Shown: positions 1-9,329 of the stretch, one piece after another | Layout: each line of letters opens with the position of its first letter | Position numbering within the stretch: the stretch's first letter is position 1 | The notes under the pieces: model-generated | The model's database searches: none | Told to the model about the DNA's origin: nothing | The model's input: only the letters and a program-made list of their open reading frames with translations | Position numbers and translations under genes: made by a program | NCBI GenBank assembly: GCA_016930295.1 | Contig: JAFGHE010000041.1 | Span: forward strand, 1 to 40,140 | Length of the DNA: 40,140 bases | DNA from: Sedimentisphaerales bacterium | GTDB taxonomy: Bacteria; Planctomycetota; Phycisphaerae; Sedimentisphaerales; SM23-30 | Direction of reading: 5' to 3'

Positions 1-382
1 CTCTGCGGGCAGGCCAGGCGAGGAGTGAGGAATCAACCATTAAGGGCAACAAGACATTTTCTTCCAGGGTCAGTTCCGGCAGGAGATGATAAAACTGGAA
101 CACGAACCCAATTTTTTTTCTGCGGATTCTGTCCTGTTGGGAAGCGGACAGTAACAGAAGCTGCTGATCCTGGAATCGGACCTCGCCTTCATCGGGGGTA
201 TCCAGCAGGCCCAGGATATGCAGGAGTGTGCTTTTCCCTGAACCGCTGGCGCCGGTGATAGCGACAAACTCACCGGCGGGGATATCGAGATTCACGCCAT
301 TTAGAACCCGCTGTCGTGAGCGACCGATTCTATAGTGTTTATGAATATTTTTAGCGCTTAAGATGGTATTATTTTTAGTCAT
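1..382 (-). CDS. lolD: LolD-type ABC transporter ATP-binding protein, 3' part beyond window edge (partial)
   Basis: Reverse-strand translation from ATG at 382: MTKNNTILSAKNIHKHYRIGRSRQRVLNGVNLDIPAGEFVAITGASGSGKSTLLHILGLLDTPDEGEVRFQDQQLLLL...KIGFVFQFYHLLPELTLEENVLLPLM. Walker A GASGSGKST and Q-loop FVFQFYHLLPELT. Absent from the ORF track because it runs off the edge. Confidence 0.85.
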   Translation of the reverse strand, partial: MTKNNTILSAKNIHKHYRIGRSRQRVLNGVNLDIPAGEFVAITGASGSGKSTLLHILGLLDTPDEGEVRFQDQQLLLLSASQQDRIRRKKIGFVFQFYHLLPELTLEENVLLPLMVDSSLLAWPARR

Positions 383-387
383 ATTCA

Positions 388-1776
388 TTATTCCACGCGC
401 AGGGCTTCGATGACATTGAGCCGGGCGGCGCGCCGTGCCGGTATAATGGCTCCTGTCAGGCAAGCCAGGACCGCGGCGGCGGCAATGGCCGTTACCAGAT
501 TAAAATCCACTGTATTGGGGATTCGGTCAATAGGGTAAATCTCAGGCGGCCAGAGCCTGAACCCAACCAGATTATAGAGAAAATCTTCTATGGAGTTAAT
601 ATAAAAAACAAAAACGCAGCCCAATATCATGCCAAGCCCGGCTCCGACCAGTCCCACGAGCAGTCCGTAGCCCAGGAAGACCTGTGCCAGTGACCAGCGG
701 GACGAGCCCAGGCTCTTGAGGATTCCGAGGTCCTTGATTTTCTCAGTGACAATCATATAAAAGATGGCAAATATAATAAATATCGCGACCAGGGCGATCA
801 TGGAAAAGACAACAATCATCAGATTTTTTTCTTTTTCCAGTGGAGCGATATTGGCCCTGCGGTATTGTTCCCACGTCTGAACGGTCACATCGTTCATGAG
901 ATTCTGATGGATATTTTCCCTGCGGTCGGTGAATTGTTGCCATAAGTTTTCTATATGAGTTCGGGCGGCTTGCAGAGGGGTATCTGGTTTTAGTTTAATT
1001 CTGATTTCGCTGGTTCGGGGAGGTCTGCCGTCCTGTCCGGCCATCCAGCATAACTCCTGGAGGACATCAAAATCGACAAACATGGCACTGCCGTCCAGGT
1101 CCACCAGGCGGGTTTTGGCGTCGTCCACATACCAGAATTGCAGGGTGTCACCGATCTCTGAGCCGGTGAGCGTTCCTTTGCTGTCAATGGCAAAGACGGT
1201 AACGGTCTGCGTTTTTAAGACATACAGGGTATTTTCGTTTCGCCAGCGAGCCCATTCGATAGCCTCTCTATCCTGTGAATGAACACCATAGATACAGCCA
1301 CGGCGTTTCTGTTGTTGGGTTAATGTCTCGCGGTTTATGCGCGGGCCGGCGAGGTCCGGCACGTAAAATCGGGGATTGGGACTATCCTGCTGATAATGGA
1401 GGGTGCGGGCAAAGCTGGTAACCCGGCAGAATTCCGCCAGTCGCAGGCCGAACAGTTGCAGGGAATTATAGGTAACGTTTCTGGAATCCAGCAGGCCGAA
1501 CGTTTTAATGACCGGCGTGGCGGCCTGGACGGTATCCTGGAGTGTGAGCAGTTCCCGGATAAACTCGTCATAAAAAGGGAATCCCACCAGGGAAGCGCGG
1601 GAGATAACGATATCGCCGGACCAGTTGTGGTTGTGCCGGCGCGCCTCGTTGAGCAGGCCGGACATGACAGTAAGCACTACAATCACCACGGCTACCAGCA
1701 GCATGACTGACACGATGGCGATATAGGCAATGCGTTTTTTTAGAAAATAGCGCCAGATTAGTAGTAATTTAAACAT
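388..1776 (-). CDS. LolC/LolE-family (FtsX-like) ABC transporter permease
   Basis: N-terminal TM, large periplasmic region, then C-terminal FtsX-like part (EKIKDLGILKSLGSSRWSLAQVFLGYGLLVGLVGAGLGMILG). Stop is 5 bp before lolD. Start probably ATG at 1776 (MFKLLLIWRYFLKKRIAYIAIVSVMLL) rather than ORF start 1830. Confidence 0.85.
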   Translation of the reverse strand: MFKLLLIWRYFLKKRIAYIAIVSVMLLVAVVIVVLTVMSGLLNEARRHNHNWSGDIVISRASLVGFPFYDEFIRELLTLQDTVQAATPVIKTFGLLDSRNVTYNSLQLFGLRLAEFCRVTSFARTLHYQQDSPNPRFYVPDLAGPRINRETLTQQQKRRGCIYGVHSQDREAIEWARWRNENTLYVLKTQTVTVFAIDSKGTLTGSEIGDTLQFWYVDDAKTRLVDLDGSAMFVDFDVLQELCWMAGQDGRPPRTSEIRIKLKPDTPLQAARTHIENLWQQFTDRRENIHQNLMNDVTVQTWEQYRRANIAPLEKEKNLMIVVFSMIALVAIFIIFAIFYMIVTEKIKDLGILKSLGSSRWSLAQVFLGYGLLVGLVGAGLGMILGCVFVFYINSIEDFLYNLVGFRLWPPEIYPIDRIPNTVDFNLVTAIAAAAVLACLTGAIIPARRAARLNVIEALRVE

Positions 1777-1874
1777 AGTTACGTGGAGATTTATAACGTA
1801 TTCTGGGAGTAAAGGGAAGGGGAAAATCAAGAAGTTGGCAGCCGGGAATCAGGACCTCCTGAACCTTTCGTTTT

Positions 1875-2351
1875 TTATTCATCTTCTGGAAATTCAAATT
1901 CTTGTTGATAGGCAATATCAGGATAACATATATGAAGCGCAGGATTCCCTAATTGATTATCAAGTTTAATTAGACCTTCATCAAAAGTATTTAATGTGTC
2001 GATTTTTTGTAAAATAGCAGTAGCAACATGAATAGAGTCTTTGGGTTGTAATGCCGAATATTTCCACATTAGTTGCCTGGCCTTTGACGCTATTCTTCGG
2101 TCGACATTTATAACACTTATAAAATCATTTTTAAAAAAGTCTGATATGGTTTTTTCACTGGCCTGTGTTAAATGTGGTTTCTTTTTAAGCCTAATAACTT
2201 CAGCAATAGTAATGGCCGATATTACAATTATTAATGTGTTATTTTCGGCTGCCTGTATTGTTCCTTTGCATTTTTCAATTTTATCCACTTCTTTATTTAA
2301 AAGGCCCAAGAAACAATCCGAATCCCAGTAAATTATCCTTTTTTTTGCCAT
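1875..2351 (-). CDS. PIN-domain protein (putative toxin/RNase)
   Basis: MAKKRIIYWDSDCFLGLLNKE...ITIAEVIRLKK...KDSIHVATAILQKIDTLNTFDEGLIKL: PIN acidic-residue layout. Confidence 0.75.
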   Translation of the reverse strand: MAKKRIIYWDSDCFLGLLNKEVDKIEKCKGTIQAAENNTLIIVISAITIAEVIRLKKKPHLTQASEKTISDFFKNDFISVINVDRRIASKARQLMWKYSALQPKDSIHVATAILQKIDTLNTFDEGLIKLDNQLGNPALHICYPDIAYQQEFEFPEDE

Positions 2352-2352
2352 A

Positions 2353-3093
2353 TTAGTTTTTATATAATCCAATTATGTCTTTAAATTTTGGGAGTTCATT
2401 TTGGGGGGGAAATATATCAATTTCTTCTATATCAACACTGATAGGACTCCCATTTTTTTTATATCTTATCTGCCCATAAATAGACACACGTTTCCCCATG
2501 GCCGATATTATATAATCCAGCATGCTTTCATCAAAATAACACCTGATGGCTTTTCCGGTCAAAGCATCATATACGGATATTTTTGGTTTTGTGTGGATAT
2601 TAATTGCATCTAATTTACCTTCAATAGAACCATAATCAATATAATTAGTCCCCATTATATTATTTATATTGTCTATTAGTTTGTAATTTAATTCGAATTT
2701 CTTTCTATTGATACCTATATTAGAATCACCAATGGAACATAAATCACTTATTATTTTAAGTGAATCTATATTAAAATGCTCTGGATAAGCTTTATTTTTC
2801 TTATCAGTTATCATTCTTAGACCATTATCTAATATGCTAATGATATCGCTTTCAACTTTTTTAGAACCATTCAAACTCACCGGTCTTGCCTGTAATATGA
2901 TACTACCCGGTTTAACAGAAACTATCCAATTAATCTTGTTTTTATGGTTCAATGCCGCATCTGATACGTTTTTAATAAACGAAAAAAACAGATTCGTTTT
3001 TTTGATAAATTTATAAGCAGTAACTTCCTTATCAGTGATACGATATTCCACTGTCTTAGAAAGTATTCTGCTTTTATTGATATTTTTTTTCAT
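2353..3093 (-). CDS. Conserved hypothetical protein encoded directly upstream of the PIN gene
   Basis: ORF adjoining the PIN gene in the same orientation; C-terminal segment YGSIEGKLDAINIHTKPKISVYDALTGKAIRCYF...GKRVSIYGQIRYKKNGSPISVDIEEIDIFPPQNELPKFKDIIGLYKN. Start likely ATG at 3093. Confidence 0.6.
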   Translation of the reverse strand: MKKNINKSRILSKTVEYRITDKEVTAYKFIKKTNLFFSFIKNVSDAALNHKNKINWIVSVKPGSIILQARPVSLNGSKKVESDIISILDNGLRMITDKKNKAYPEHFNIDSLKIISDLCSIGDSNIGINRKKFELNYKLIDNINNIMGTNYIDYGSIEGKLDAINIHTKPKISVYDALTGKAIRCYFDESMLDYIISAMGKRVSIYGQIRYKKNGSPISVDIEEIDIFPPQNELPKFKDIIGLYKN

Positions 3094-3095
3094 TT

Positions 3096-3314
3096 TTACG
3101 ACTCCCGGCACATCAGTCGTTTTCTGTCAATACCTATAACCGCTAATTTAGTTCTTTCTGCATCATTTATTTTTCTCATATCATAACGAAAGTCAAATTC
3201 ATTTAAATAACTCGGTAAATTTTCTTTACTTACGTGATGATAAACACTGTTTATTCCACGTTTTAGGATACTAAAGAAAGCTAACTCAATAAAATTTCCT
3301 TGTTCTGCCATCAT
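3096..3314 (-). pseudogene. C-terminal remnant of an ISXO2-like (IS1595-family) transposase
   Basis: FIELAFFSILKRGINSVYHHVSKENLPSYLNEFDFRYDMRKINDAERTKLAVIGIDRKRLMCRES resembles the C-terminus of ISXO2-like transposases (xxFSLLKRGxxGxxHHVSxxHLxxYLxEFxFRYN). No catalytic N-terminal part in the window. Confidence 0.7.
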
Positions 3315-3458
3315 TATATCCCTTATGCTAATTATGTTCTATTAAAATTATAGCACAAGATTTGGGTTTGCCAAGTATATAATTTAGCTGTTTTTTATTA
3401 TAATATACATCCGATTACGATAGATATTAAGTTCCTCGATAGATGAGGGTTCGCAGCG

Positions 3459-3845
3459 TTGGCGCATCAAGTGATTGAGAAATTTAAGGAGAACCAACGG
3501 GGGTTCTGGCATGAGAACCGCTGGTATATCCTGATATTTACCATCGCTCTATTATGTGATGCGGCCAGTACGATATATTTTATGATGCAGGACGGCAATG
3601 CGGATTCGGAACTTCATCCGGGCATTCGCATAATTTCAAAAATTACGGGGCCGTTTATTGGCCCTTTACTGGGCGGGGCGTGCAAGGCACTGGGGGGGTT
3701 GGTGGTTGGTATCTATTGCCGGCGTTTTGCGCGGTATATCTTTATAGCGGCGTCGCTGATATCGTTTTGGGCGGCGTGGTATAATATCTGGGGAGTCAAC
3801 CTGTATGTACCCATGATTTTCAGGTGGCTCGTCTGGTTTTTTTGA
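3459..3845 (+). CDS. Small hypothetical integral membrane protein
   Basis: 128 aa ORF with several hydrophobic helices; TTG start proposed by ORF track. Confidence 0.5.
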   Translation: MAHQVIEKFKENQRGFWHENRWYILIFTIALLCDAASTIYFMMQDGNADSELHPGIRIISKITGPFIGPLLGGACKALGGLVVGIYCRRFARYIFIAASLISFWAAWYNIWGVNLYVPMIFRWLVWFF

Positions 3846-4105
3846 AGAAGACAGGGAAAGAGTGGATGAGCCAGGTCGGGACACAAAGGCGCAGGGTGGT
3901 GCAGGCCTGAGTGTCCTTCCGGCAATCTTGATTATCTATAGAAATGCGTTTAATGATTAACCGCATTCGTACCCACCCCGGTATCCATTTGATAAAGTTC
4001 TCTCATGATACCTATTCAGGGAATTTCCCTCACGGCCGTCACGGCCGTGGTACACATAGTATATCATTGGCACGAGAGGTTATTAAAACGCAGCCGGTTG
4101 AGCTG

Positions 4106-4324
4106 TTATAAAACTACCGGCCGGCCTTCTACTTCCTCGACATCTTCATCGTCAGTTGCATATGAGGATGGTGCGTTTTTGTCCAGAGGGGACCATTTTC
4201 TCCTGGCCTTGATGGCAATATCCACGGCCCGGGTGATAATAAGTTCCGGGGTATCGTCAAAAGGATCCACTACAAAATCTTTGAGCTTTTCATACAAATC
4301 GTCAGTAACCTGGATGGTTTTCAT
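4106..4324 (-). CDS. Small protein, putative ribbon-helix-helix-type DNA-binding
   Basis: MKTIQVTDDLYEKLKDFVVDPFDDTPELIITRAVDIAIKARRKW; N-terminus looks like SeqA-N/RHH-type domains. Confidence 0.45.
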   Translation of the reverse strand: MKTIQVTDDLYEKLKDFVVDPFDDTPELIITRAVDIAIKARRKWSPLDKNAPSSYATDDEDVEEVEGRPVVL

Positions 4325-4588
4325 GACTTGCCCCTCCTTCTGGAAAAGGTTGTGAAAAAAACACTACATTAAACAATAATCCGTTCAGACGTTATAGTGT
4401 AAAATTCACAGTGGCGATTTCCAAAAGCTGCGTGTGCTATTTAGGAATAAAATCCGATTTTTGCTCTCCCATAATCCCTGTAACTGTTATATTCGATATA
4501 CATTAACACGATCAGTCCGATAAAGGCTGATATGAAGTAAGGAGTCTTTTATAGGGCAGACCCATGAAGAAATTTCGCGTGTCATTAT

Positions 4589-4677
4589 GGCGCCGGCGTC
4601 AACAGTATGTGGCAGCTTTGATACTGAGTTATAAAGCCTGTTTTACATTGGAAAAAAAGACTTTTGACGGCGGCATC
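4589..4677 (+). repeat. 89-bp MITE-like element, copy A
   Basis: Starts GGCGCCGGCGTCAACAG, ends CTTTTGACGGCGGCATC; flanked by ATTAT on both sides. Confidence 0.7.
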
Positions 4678-4840
4678 ATTATACAATTGCTTAAGCCATT
4701 GCAGGTGTTATAATAAAGGTATTACAATATCATTAATTACTGTCTGAGGTGTCTGTTCAGGGACAAGGCTGTTTTATAATACGATAAGTATTTTGTGTGA
4801 AGCAAGTTATGTAATTCCTTGTATTTCAGGAGGAAAAGAT

Positions 4841-5944
4841 ATGAGTAGAAGAGTCAAAAGAAGTGTATGTTTACTGGTCGTGATTTTTTTGTTTTATGGC
4901 GGGCTGTTATCAGCCGAGACCAGTGTCTGTCCGGATGCGGATGTTACAGATGACTGCTGGGTAGGCCTGGAAGATTTTGCCCTGTTTGCCAGTCAGTGGC
5001 TTGCGGGCCGAGTTTATTGTGCCGGCGACCGGGAGGATTGTGACGGCTGGTTTGAGAATGGCTGTGAAACAGATATCGCTGGTGATCCGAACAATTGCAG
5101 TGCCTGTGGCTATGTCTGCAATCTCTCCCATGCCACGGCCGGCTGTGAGGATGCCAATTGCGTGGTTTTGGAGTGTCAGGATAACTGGGATGACTGTGAT
5201 GAAATAAGTCTGAACGGCTGTGAGGTTGATCTGGATACCGATCCGGATAATTGCGGCACATGCGATTATGTCTGTAACCTGCCGCATGCCATAAACGCCT
5301 GCGAGGAAGGGGAGTGTACGGTTGGCGATTGCCAAACCAGCTGGGGCGACTGTGATGAGATAAGTTCTAACGGCTGTGAAGTCAATGTCTGGAGCGATGT
5401 GGATAATTGTGGTTCGTGCGGTAATGAATGTGATTTGCCGAACGCCGTTGCGGAGTGCCTGAGTGGTTATTGTTTTATAGACAGTTGCTATAATTACTGG
5501 GCAGACTGCGATGGGAATCCGGCCACCGGATGCGAGTTTAACCTTCGTCCTTATGGTTCATGCGCAAGCGCGACCAGTTTGGGTTCGGTCTGCGGTGATG
5601 ATGGCTGTTATCTGGCATACACCCGGTATGGTCATGGTGAGCAATGGTTTGAAGTGTATGTCGAAGACTGTGATGCGGGCCAGTTCTTAATTACTGACGA
5701 GATGAAGCTCAGGGTGGAATTAGATGTTCCGGCCACGATGGATTATGATATTGTTTTGTATAATGAGAACTGTAGCCAGGTGGCACAAACATACGGAGAT
5801 ACGGGAGTCTATGAGATACTGGACTATTCCTGGGATGATGACTATGGCATAAATGACAGCCGATGGATGTATATCAAAGTAGAACATTACGGTGGCACAT
5901 TTTGTGCAGACTGGATACTGAAGATACGGGGCGATTGTCCTTAA
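4841..5944 (+). CDS. Secreted Cys-rich repeat protein with dockerin-like N-terminal segment
   Basis: Signal peptide MSRRVKRSVCLLVVIFLFYGGLLSA, then ADVTDDCWVGLEDFALFASQWL (dockerin-like motif), then repeats NGCE.D...D..NC..C...C.L.HA...C..G.C....C...W.DCDE. Confidence 0.65.
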   Translation: MSRRVKRSVCLLVVIFLFYGGLLSAETSVCPDADVTDDCWVGLEDFALFASQWLAGRVYCAGDREDCDGWFENGCETDIAGDPNNCSACGYVCNLSHATAGCEDANCVVLECQDNWDDCDEISLNGCEVDLDTDPDNCGTCDYVCNLPHAINACEEGECTVGDCQTSWGDCDEISSNGCEVNVWSDVDNCGSCGNECDLPNAVAECLSGYCFIDSCYNYWADCDGNPATGCEFNLRPYGSCASATSLGSVCGDDGCYLAYTRYGHGEQWFEVYVEDCDAGQFLITDEMKLRVELDVPATMDYDIVLYNENCSQVAQTYGDTGVYEILDYSWDDDYGINDSRWMYIKVEHYGGTFCADWILKIRGDCP

Positions 5945-5983
5945 GGCAGGATTACGTTTGAATTAATATTCTGAATCTTTATA

Positions 5984-6730
5984 ATGGATATTAGAATGTT
6001 TTTCCGAAGAAAAAAAGCTTTACGCACTCACTCATCGGGCACAGACGAGGTCTCCAGTCTGCCGGGCGATGTGCCGGGTGAAGAACCGTTAGATGAGATA
6101 GAAAAGGCCCGGCGTGATATTATGCTGGCGTGTCTGGAGTCAGCGCGTCAGGAACAGGCTCAGGAGAAGGTTGCGTCGACCGAACCGTCAGATGACCGGC
6201 CGGTCCGGCCGGGGATTGACCAGGAACGGCAGGCGCTTTTAGATAAGCCGGCACCGGCAAAAGTCGTACCCAAATCGGAAGGCCGGGCTCAGGTAAATGT
6301 CCGTCAGGAATTTATGAACAAAGGGCTGGAGCAGGAAAATGTAACCGCCAAAATCGTAGAGTCTCCGGGCGGGAATGTAAAACAGGAGATAAAAAAAGCT
6401 CCCCCTGCGTTACCGGTCGAGACGGCCGCAAAAAACAAGTCGCCGGTCACCCTGGCCGAGCAGATACGAGCCGCCGGTCAGGCGGAACAGAATAACAAGA
6501 ACGCGCCTCAAACGACCCCGACGAATTCAAGGGGACCCGGTTTACCCAAGCCGGCCCCTACTGCCGGGAGTCCTTCCCCCCCGGCGGGTGTGACCGAACA
6601 ACAACAAAAAATCTCCGCACCAGTAACCCGGGCTGAGGTATCCAATCCATTGTTGGATGTCATGATGACCGGGATCGTTTCAGACGATATCGCCCGGTTC
6701 CGCAAGCAACTGGCCGCCAAAAACCGCTGA
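5984..6730 (+). CDS. Hypothetical protein, low-complexity/disordered
   Basis: 248 aa ORF rich in P, E, Q, K; no recognisable domain. Confidence 0.5.
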   Translation: MDIRMFFRRKKALRTHSSGTDEVSSLPGDVPGEEPLDEIEKARRDIMLACLESARQEQAQEKVASTEPSDDRPVRPGIDQERQALLDKPAPAKVVPKSEGRAQVNVRQEFMNKGLEQENVTAKIVESPGGNVKQEIKKAPPALPVETAAKNKSPVTLAEQIRAAGQAEQNNKNAPQTTPTNSRGPGLPKPAPTAGSPSPPAGVTEQQQKISAPVTRAEVSNPLLDVMMTGIVSDDIARFRKQLAAKNR

Positions 6731-6956
6731 TTACGATGGATTCCCCCTGTCCGGTTAATAAAAACATTGAATCGGTCAAATCAAGGTGGTATAATAGTAT
6801 CCTGGGTATATGAGTTACGGTGATGCTTTTGTAACTCTTAAAGGCATAATAGATTACAACTCCATTATGACATACTGAGCATAGTGATTTGGTATAAGAG
6901 AAAATCAAGCACTGAAAATCTTTTAGTTGACCGATAAAGGCAGGACGAGAAGGAGA

Positions 6957-9077
6957 ATGAGTTTTTCGCAGTCTAACCAGTCTGGCCGCTGGGCGGCGGC
7001 ACTTTTGGGTGCGGTGATTGCCTGTACGATTGGCGGTTTTTTTTTGCTGTTTTGTCTGCCTAAGGATCAGGTGTTGTGCCAGGCATTTCGTTTTTCCGTG
7101 TCGGGTGATGTTGAGGTTGATCAGGAGCAGTGGGGATTTTTCGTTAAGGAACAGGAGCTGGTAATCGCCCGGCTGGTCCATGAGTCATGGCCTCATCTGA
7201 AAAACCGCTATGTCCTGGTAGATGGTCCGGAACCGTTCACACTGAACCTGCGATTCCGTTATGCCCAGAACGGGGATGACTGGCGTGGTGATTTCCGTCA
7301 CCTGGTGGCGGCTTATATTAGCGACCGTGCGGGCGTGGAGGCCGGCACTCATAACCCTGTTTCGCCGGTGGGGCCGCCGGATTACCGGGTGGCTTTGGAG
7401 AGTAAGCTGGAAGAGATAACCGCTGACTATCAGCTCTGGCAGGAGAAATTAGCACTTCTGCAGAGTGAATATTCGCGTCTGTCGGCCAGTTGCCTGGCGC
7501 TGGAGCATGAGTTGCGATCCAGGCAGTCGGATTCGGACCCGATGGATTTTGTCAACTTTGTTGAGCCTTATCAACAGCAGGTGTTAAGCAATGACGAGGT
7601 GTTAAAGCAATTACAGGAGAATATCAGTCAGTGGCAAAAGGAGATCATAGACCTTGATATGCAGGCGGGCCGGAGCGATTCGGATGAGGAACTGGACAGG
7701 ATTTTTCAGCAGCGTCGGCAGCTCAGGCGTCAGTGTGAACTGGAACGGGAAAAAATTAACACGCGTCGGGAGCAACTCAGCCAGACAGTCAGGGAAAAAT
7801 TCTGGCCGGAATATCAAAAGGCGATAAAGGGTGAGATTCGTGACAAACAAAAATTTCTGGAGGCCCTGTCTGATCGACAGTGGCTTATCAAGGCAGAGAC
7901 GAACCGTATCCAGGAAGATATTGAGCTGGTCAGGTCGCTGCTGGGTCCGGGTGTCACTCCGGAGTCAGCCCGTGTCGTACACGCATTGACGAACGATTTA
8001 CCTGCCGCTGGTAACGGTCTGGAGGAGGCGGAGTTTTGTCCTGTGTTAAACCAGCCGGTGGCGGAGATGGTCGGGTATAGTGTTTATAGCAGGGTCCAAT
8101 TCCTGATGCTGGCATTATCGTTATTAGTGGGTGCGGGGCTGGGCCTGATAATCTATTCCTCTATTATCCACGGCAAAAAAGAGCAGGCTCCGCCGGAGGA
8201 TCTTATGGAAATGGAACTATCAGACGACTTCAGGGACAGTTTGATCAGCGACGTTGACGATTTTGAGACGGAAGAGATGGCGGCCGATGAAGAACCCATG
8301 GCGACTGCTGAGCCGGAAGTGGCGACCAGGCCGGGTGCGCCGGCAGAACATGTTGAAGGCGCTTCCCTGTTGGATGATGAGGAAATTGAGGCGCTGTCAT
8401 CCGATGAAAGCAAATCGGCGGCGGGCGCAGAAGGAACAGCAAGGGAAAAACAGACACCTCGGCAGCAGGGCTGGTCGGTTCAGTATGATGATATGGCATG
8501 GATCGTTACGAAATTAAAAGAGCAGACCGGTTCGGCAGTTATCCTGATGAGTGCGGTCCGTTCGGACGAGAGTTCGCCGCGCCCGGTAGTGAATCTGGGG
8601 ATTTCCCTGAGCCGGCAGGGCCTGAAGGTATTGATTATCGAGGCCGACCCCGCCGGGCGTGATTTGGCGGAGATATTTGAGCGAGGGCCGGAGCCGGGCT
8701 TTTATGAATGGCGGCGCGGTGATATCTGGGCCTCGAAGGCTGTGGTGGACACGCCGCTGGGAGGCCTGAGCTTCATGCCGGCCGGCGTCCCGTCCGCACA
8801 GCAGCAAAGTGACGACCTGGACGTGAGCCGCGAACAGCATCGCTGGGGAAATCTGCGGCGCAATTATGAGGTTATATTACTTTACACACCCACCGGCCCG
8901 TTAGCTGATGACCTGACGCCGGGACACGGGGCAACCGTCAAACTGCTGCTCCTGGTGGACGGCGTCTTTATGTTAGCCGGCAAAAAATGCAATCAATCAA
9001 AGAGTCTGAAAAAACTGGAGCCTCTGCTCAAGGACCATAAAGCTCAGTTCCTGGGATTCGTGGATTTGGCGGTTTGA
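6957..9077 (+). CDS. Wzz/BY-kinase-like polysaccharide co-polymerase with degenerate P-loop domain
   Basis: N-terminal TM, periplasmic domain with coiled-coil, second TM (VQFLMLALSLLVGAGLGLIIY), acidic linker, C-terminal MinD/BY-kinase-like fold (VVNLGISLSRQGLKVLIIEADPAGRDLAEIF...). ATG at 6957 has an adjacent purine-rich AGGAG; TTG at 6927 is an alternative start. Confidence 0.6.
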   Translation: MSFSQSNQSGRWAAALLGAVIACTIGGFFLLFCLPKDQVLCQAFRFSVSGDVEVDQEQWGFFVKEQELVIARLVHESWPHLKNRYVLVDGPEPFTLNLRFRYAQNGDDWRGDFRHLVAAYISDRAGVEAGTHNPVSPVGPPDYRVALESKLEEITADYQLWQEKLALLQSEYSRLSASCLALEHELRSRQSDSDPMDFVNFVEPYQQQVLSNDEVLKQLQENISQWQKEIIDLDMQAGRSDSDEELDRIFQQRRQLRRQCELEREKINTRREQLSQTVREKFWPEYQKAIKGEIRDKQKFLEALSDRQWLIKAETNRIQEDIELVRSLLGPGVTPESARVVHALTNDLPAAGNGLEEAEFCPVLNQPVAEMVGYSVYSRVQFLMLALSLLVGAGLGLIIYSSIIHGKKEQAPPEDLMEMELSDDFRDSLISDVDDFETEEMAADEEPMATAEPEVATRPGAPAEHVEGASLLDDEEIEALSSDESKSAAGAEGTAREKQTPRQQGWSVQYDDMAWIVTKLKEQTGSAVILMSAVRSDESSPRPVVNLGISLSRQGLKVLIIEADPAGRDLAEIFERGPEPGFYEWRRGDIWASKAVVDTPLGGLSFMPAGVPSAQQQSDDLDVSREQHRWGNLRRNYEVILLYTPTGPLADDLTPGHGATVKLLLLVDGVFMLAGKKCNQSKSLKKLEPLLKDHKAQFLGFVDLAV

Positions 9078-9121
9078 TGTTGAAAAGTAGTCCAAGCATC
9101 CTGCATGAGATATGAATGGAT

Positions 9122-9210
9122 GACGCCAGCGTCAAAAGTGCTGCGAGCGTTTGTTTCTGGATTATAAACAGCGGTTTTATTTGCCAATATCCACTTTTGA
9201 CGGTAGCATC
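9122..9210 (+). repeat. 89-bp MITE-like element, copy B
   Basis: GACGCCAGCGTCAAAAG ... CTTTTGACGGTAGCATC; flanked on both sides by AATGGAT. Confidence 0.8.
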
Positions 9211-9329
9211 AATGGATACATTGAATAGCTTTGCTTTTAACAGAGACAAACATGCCACCCATTTTATGGGCTATTCGCGAAATTATGTCTCAAGGATTTA
9301 ATTATGGAACAGATACACGAGGGGAGATC

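Noticed and set aside
4025-4055. ACGGCCGTCACGGCCGTGGTACAC, sharing ACGGCCGTGGTACAC with ~32383-32397
   Set aside because: A 15-bp match is suggestive of another boilerplate repeat but too short, with only two copies, to call an element.
4564-4713. ~49-codon ORF (MKKFRVSLWRRRQQYVAALILSYKACF...) spanning MITE copy A
   Set aside because: Mostly made of the repeat element itself; no homology I can recognise, so coincidental reading frame is likelier.
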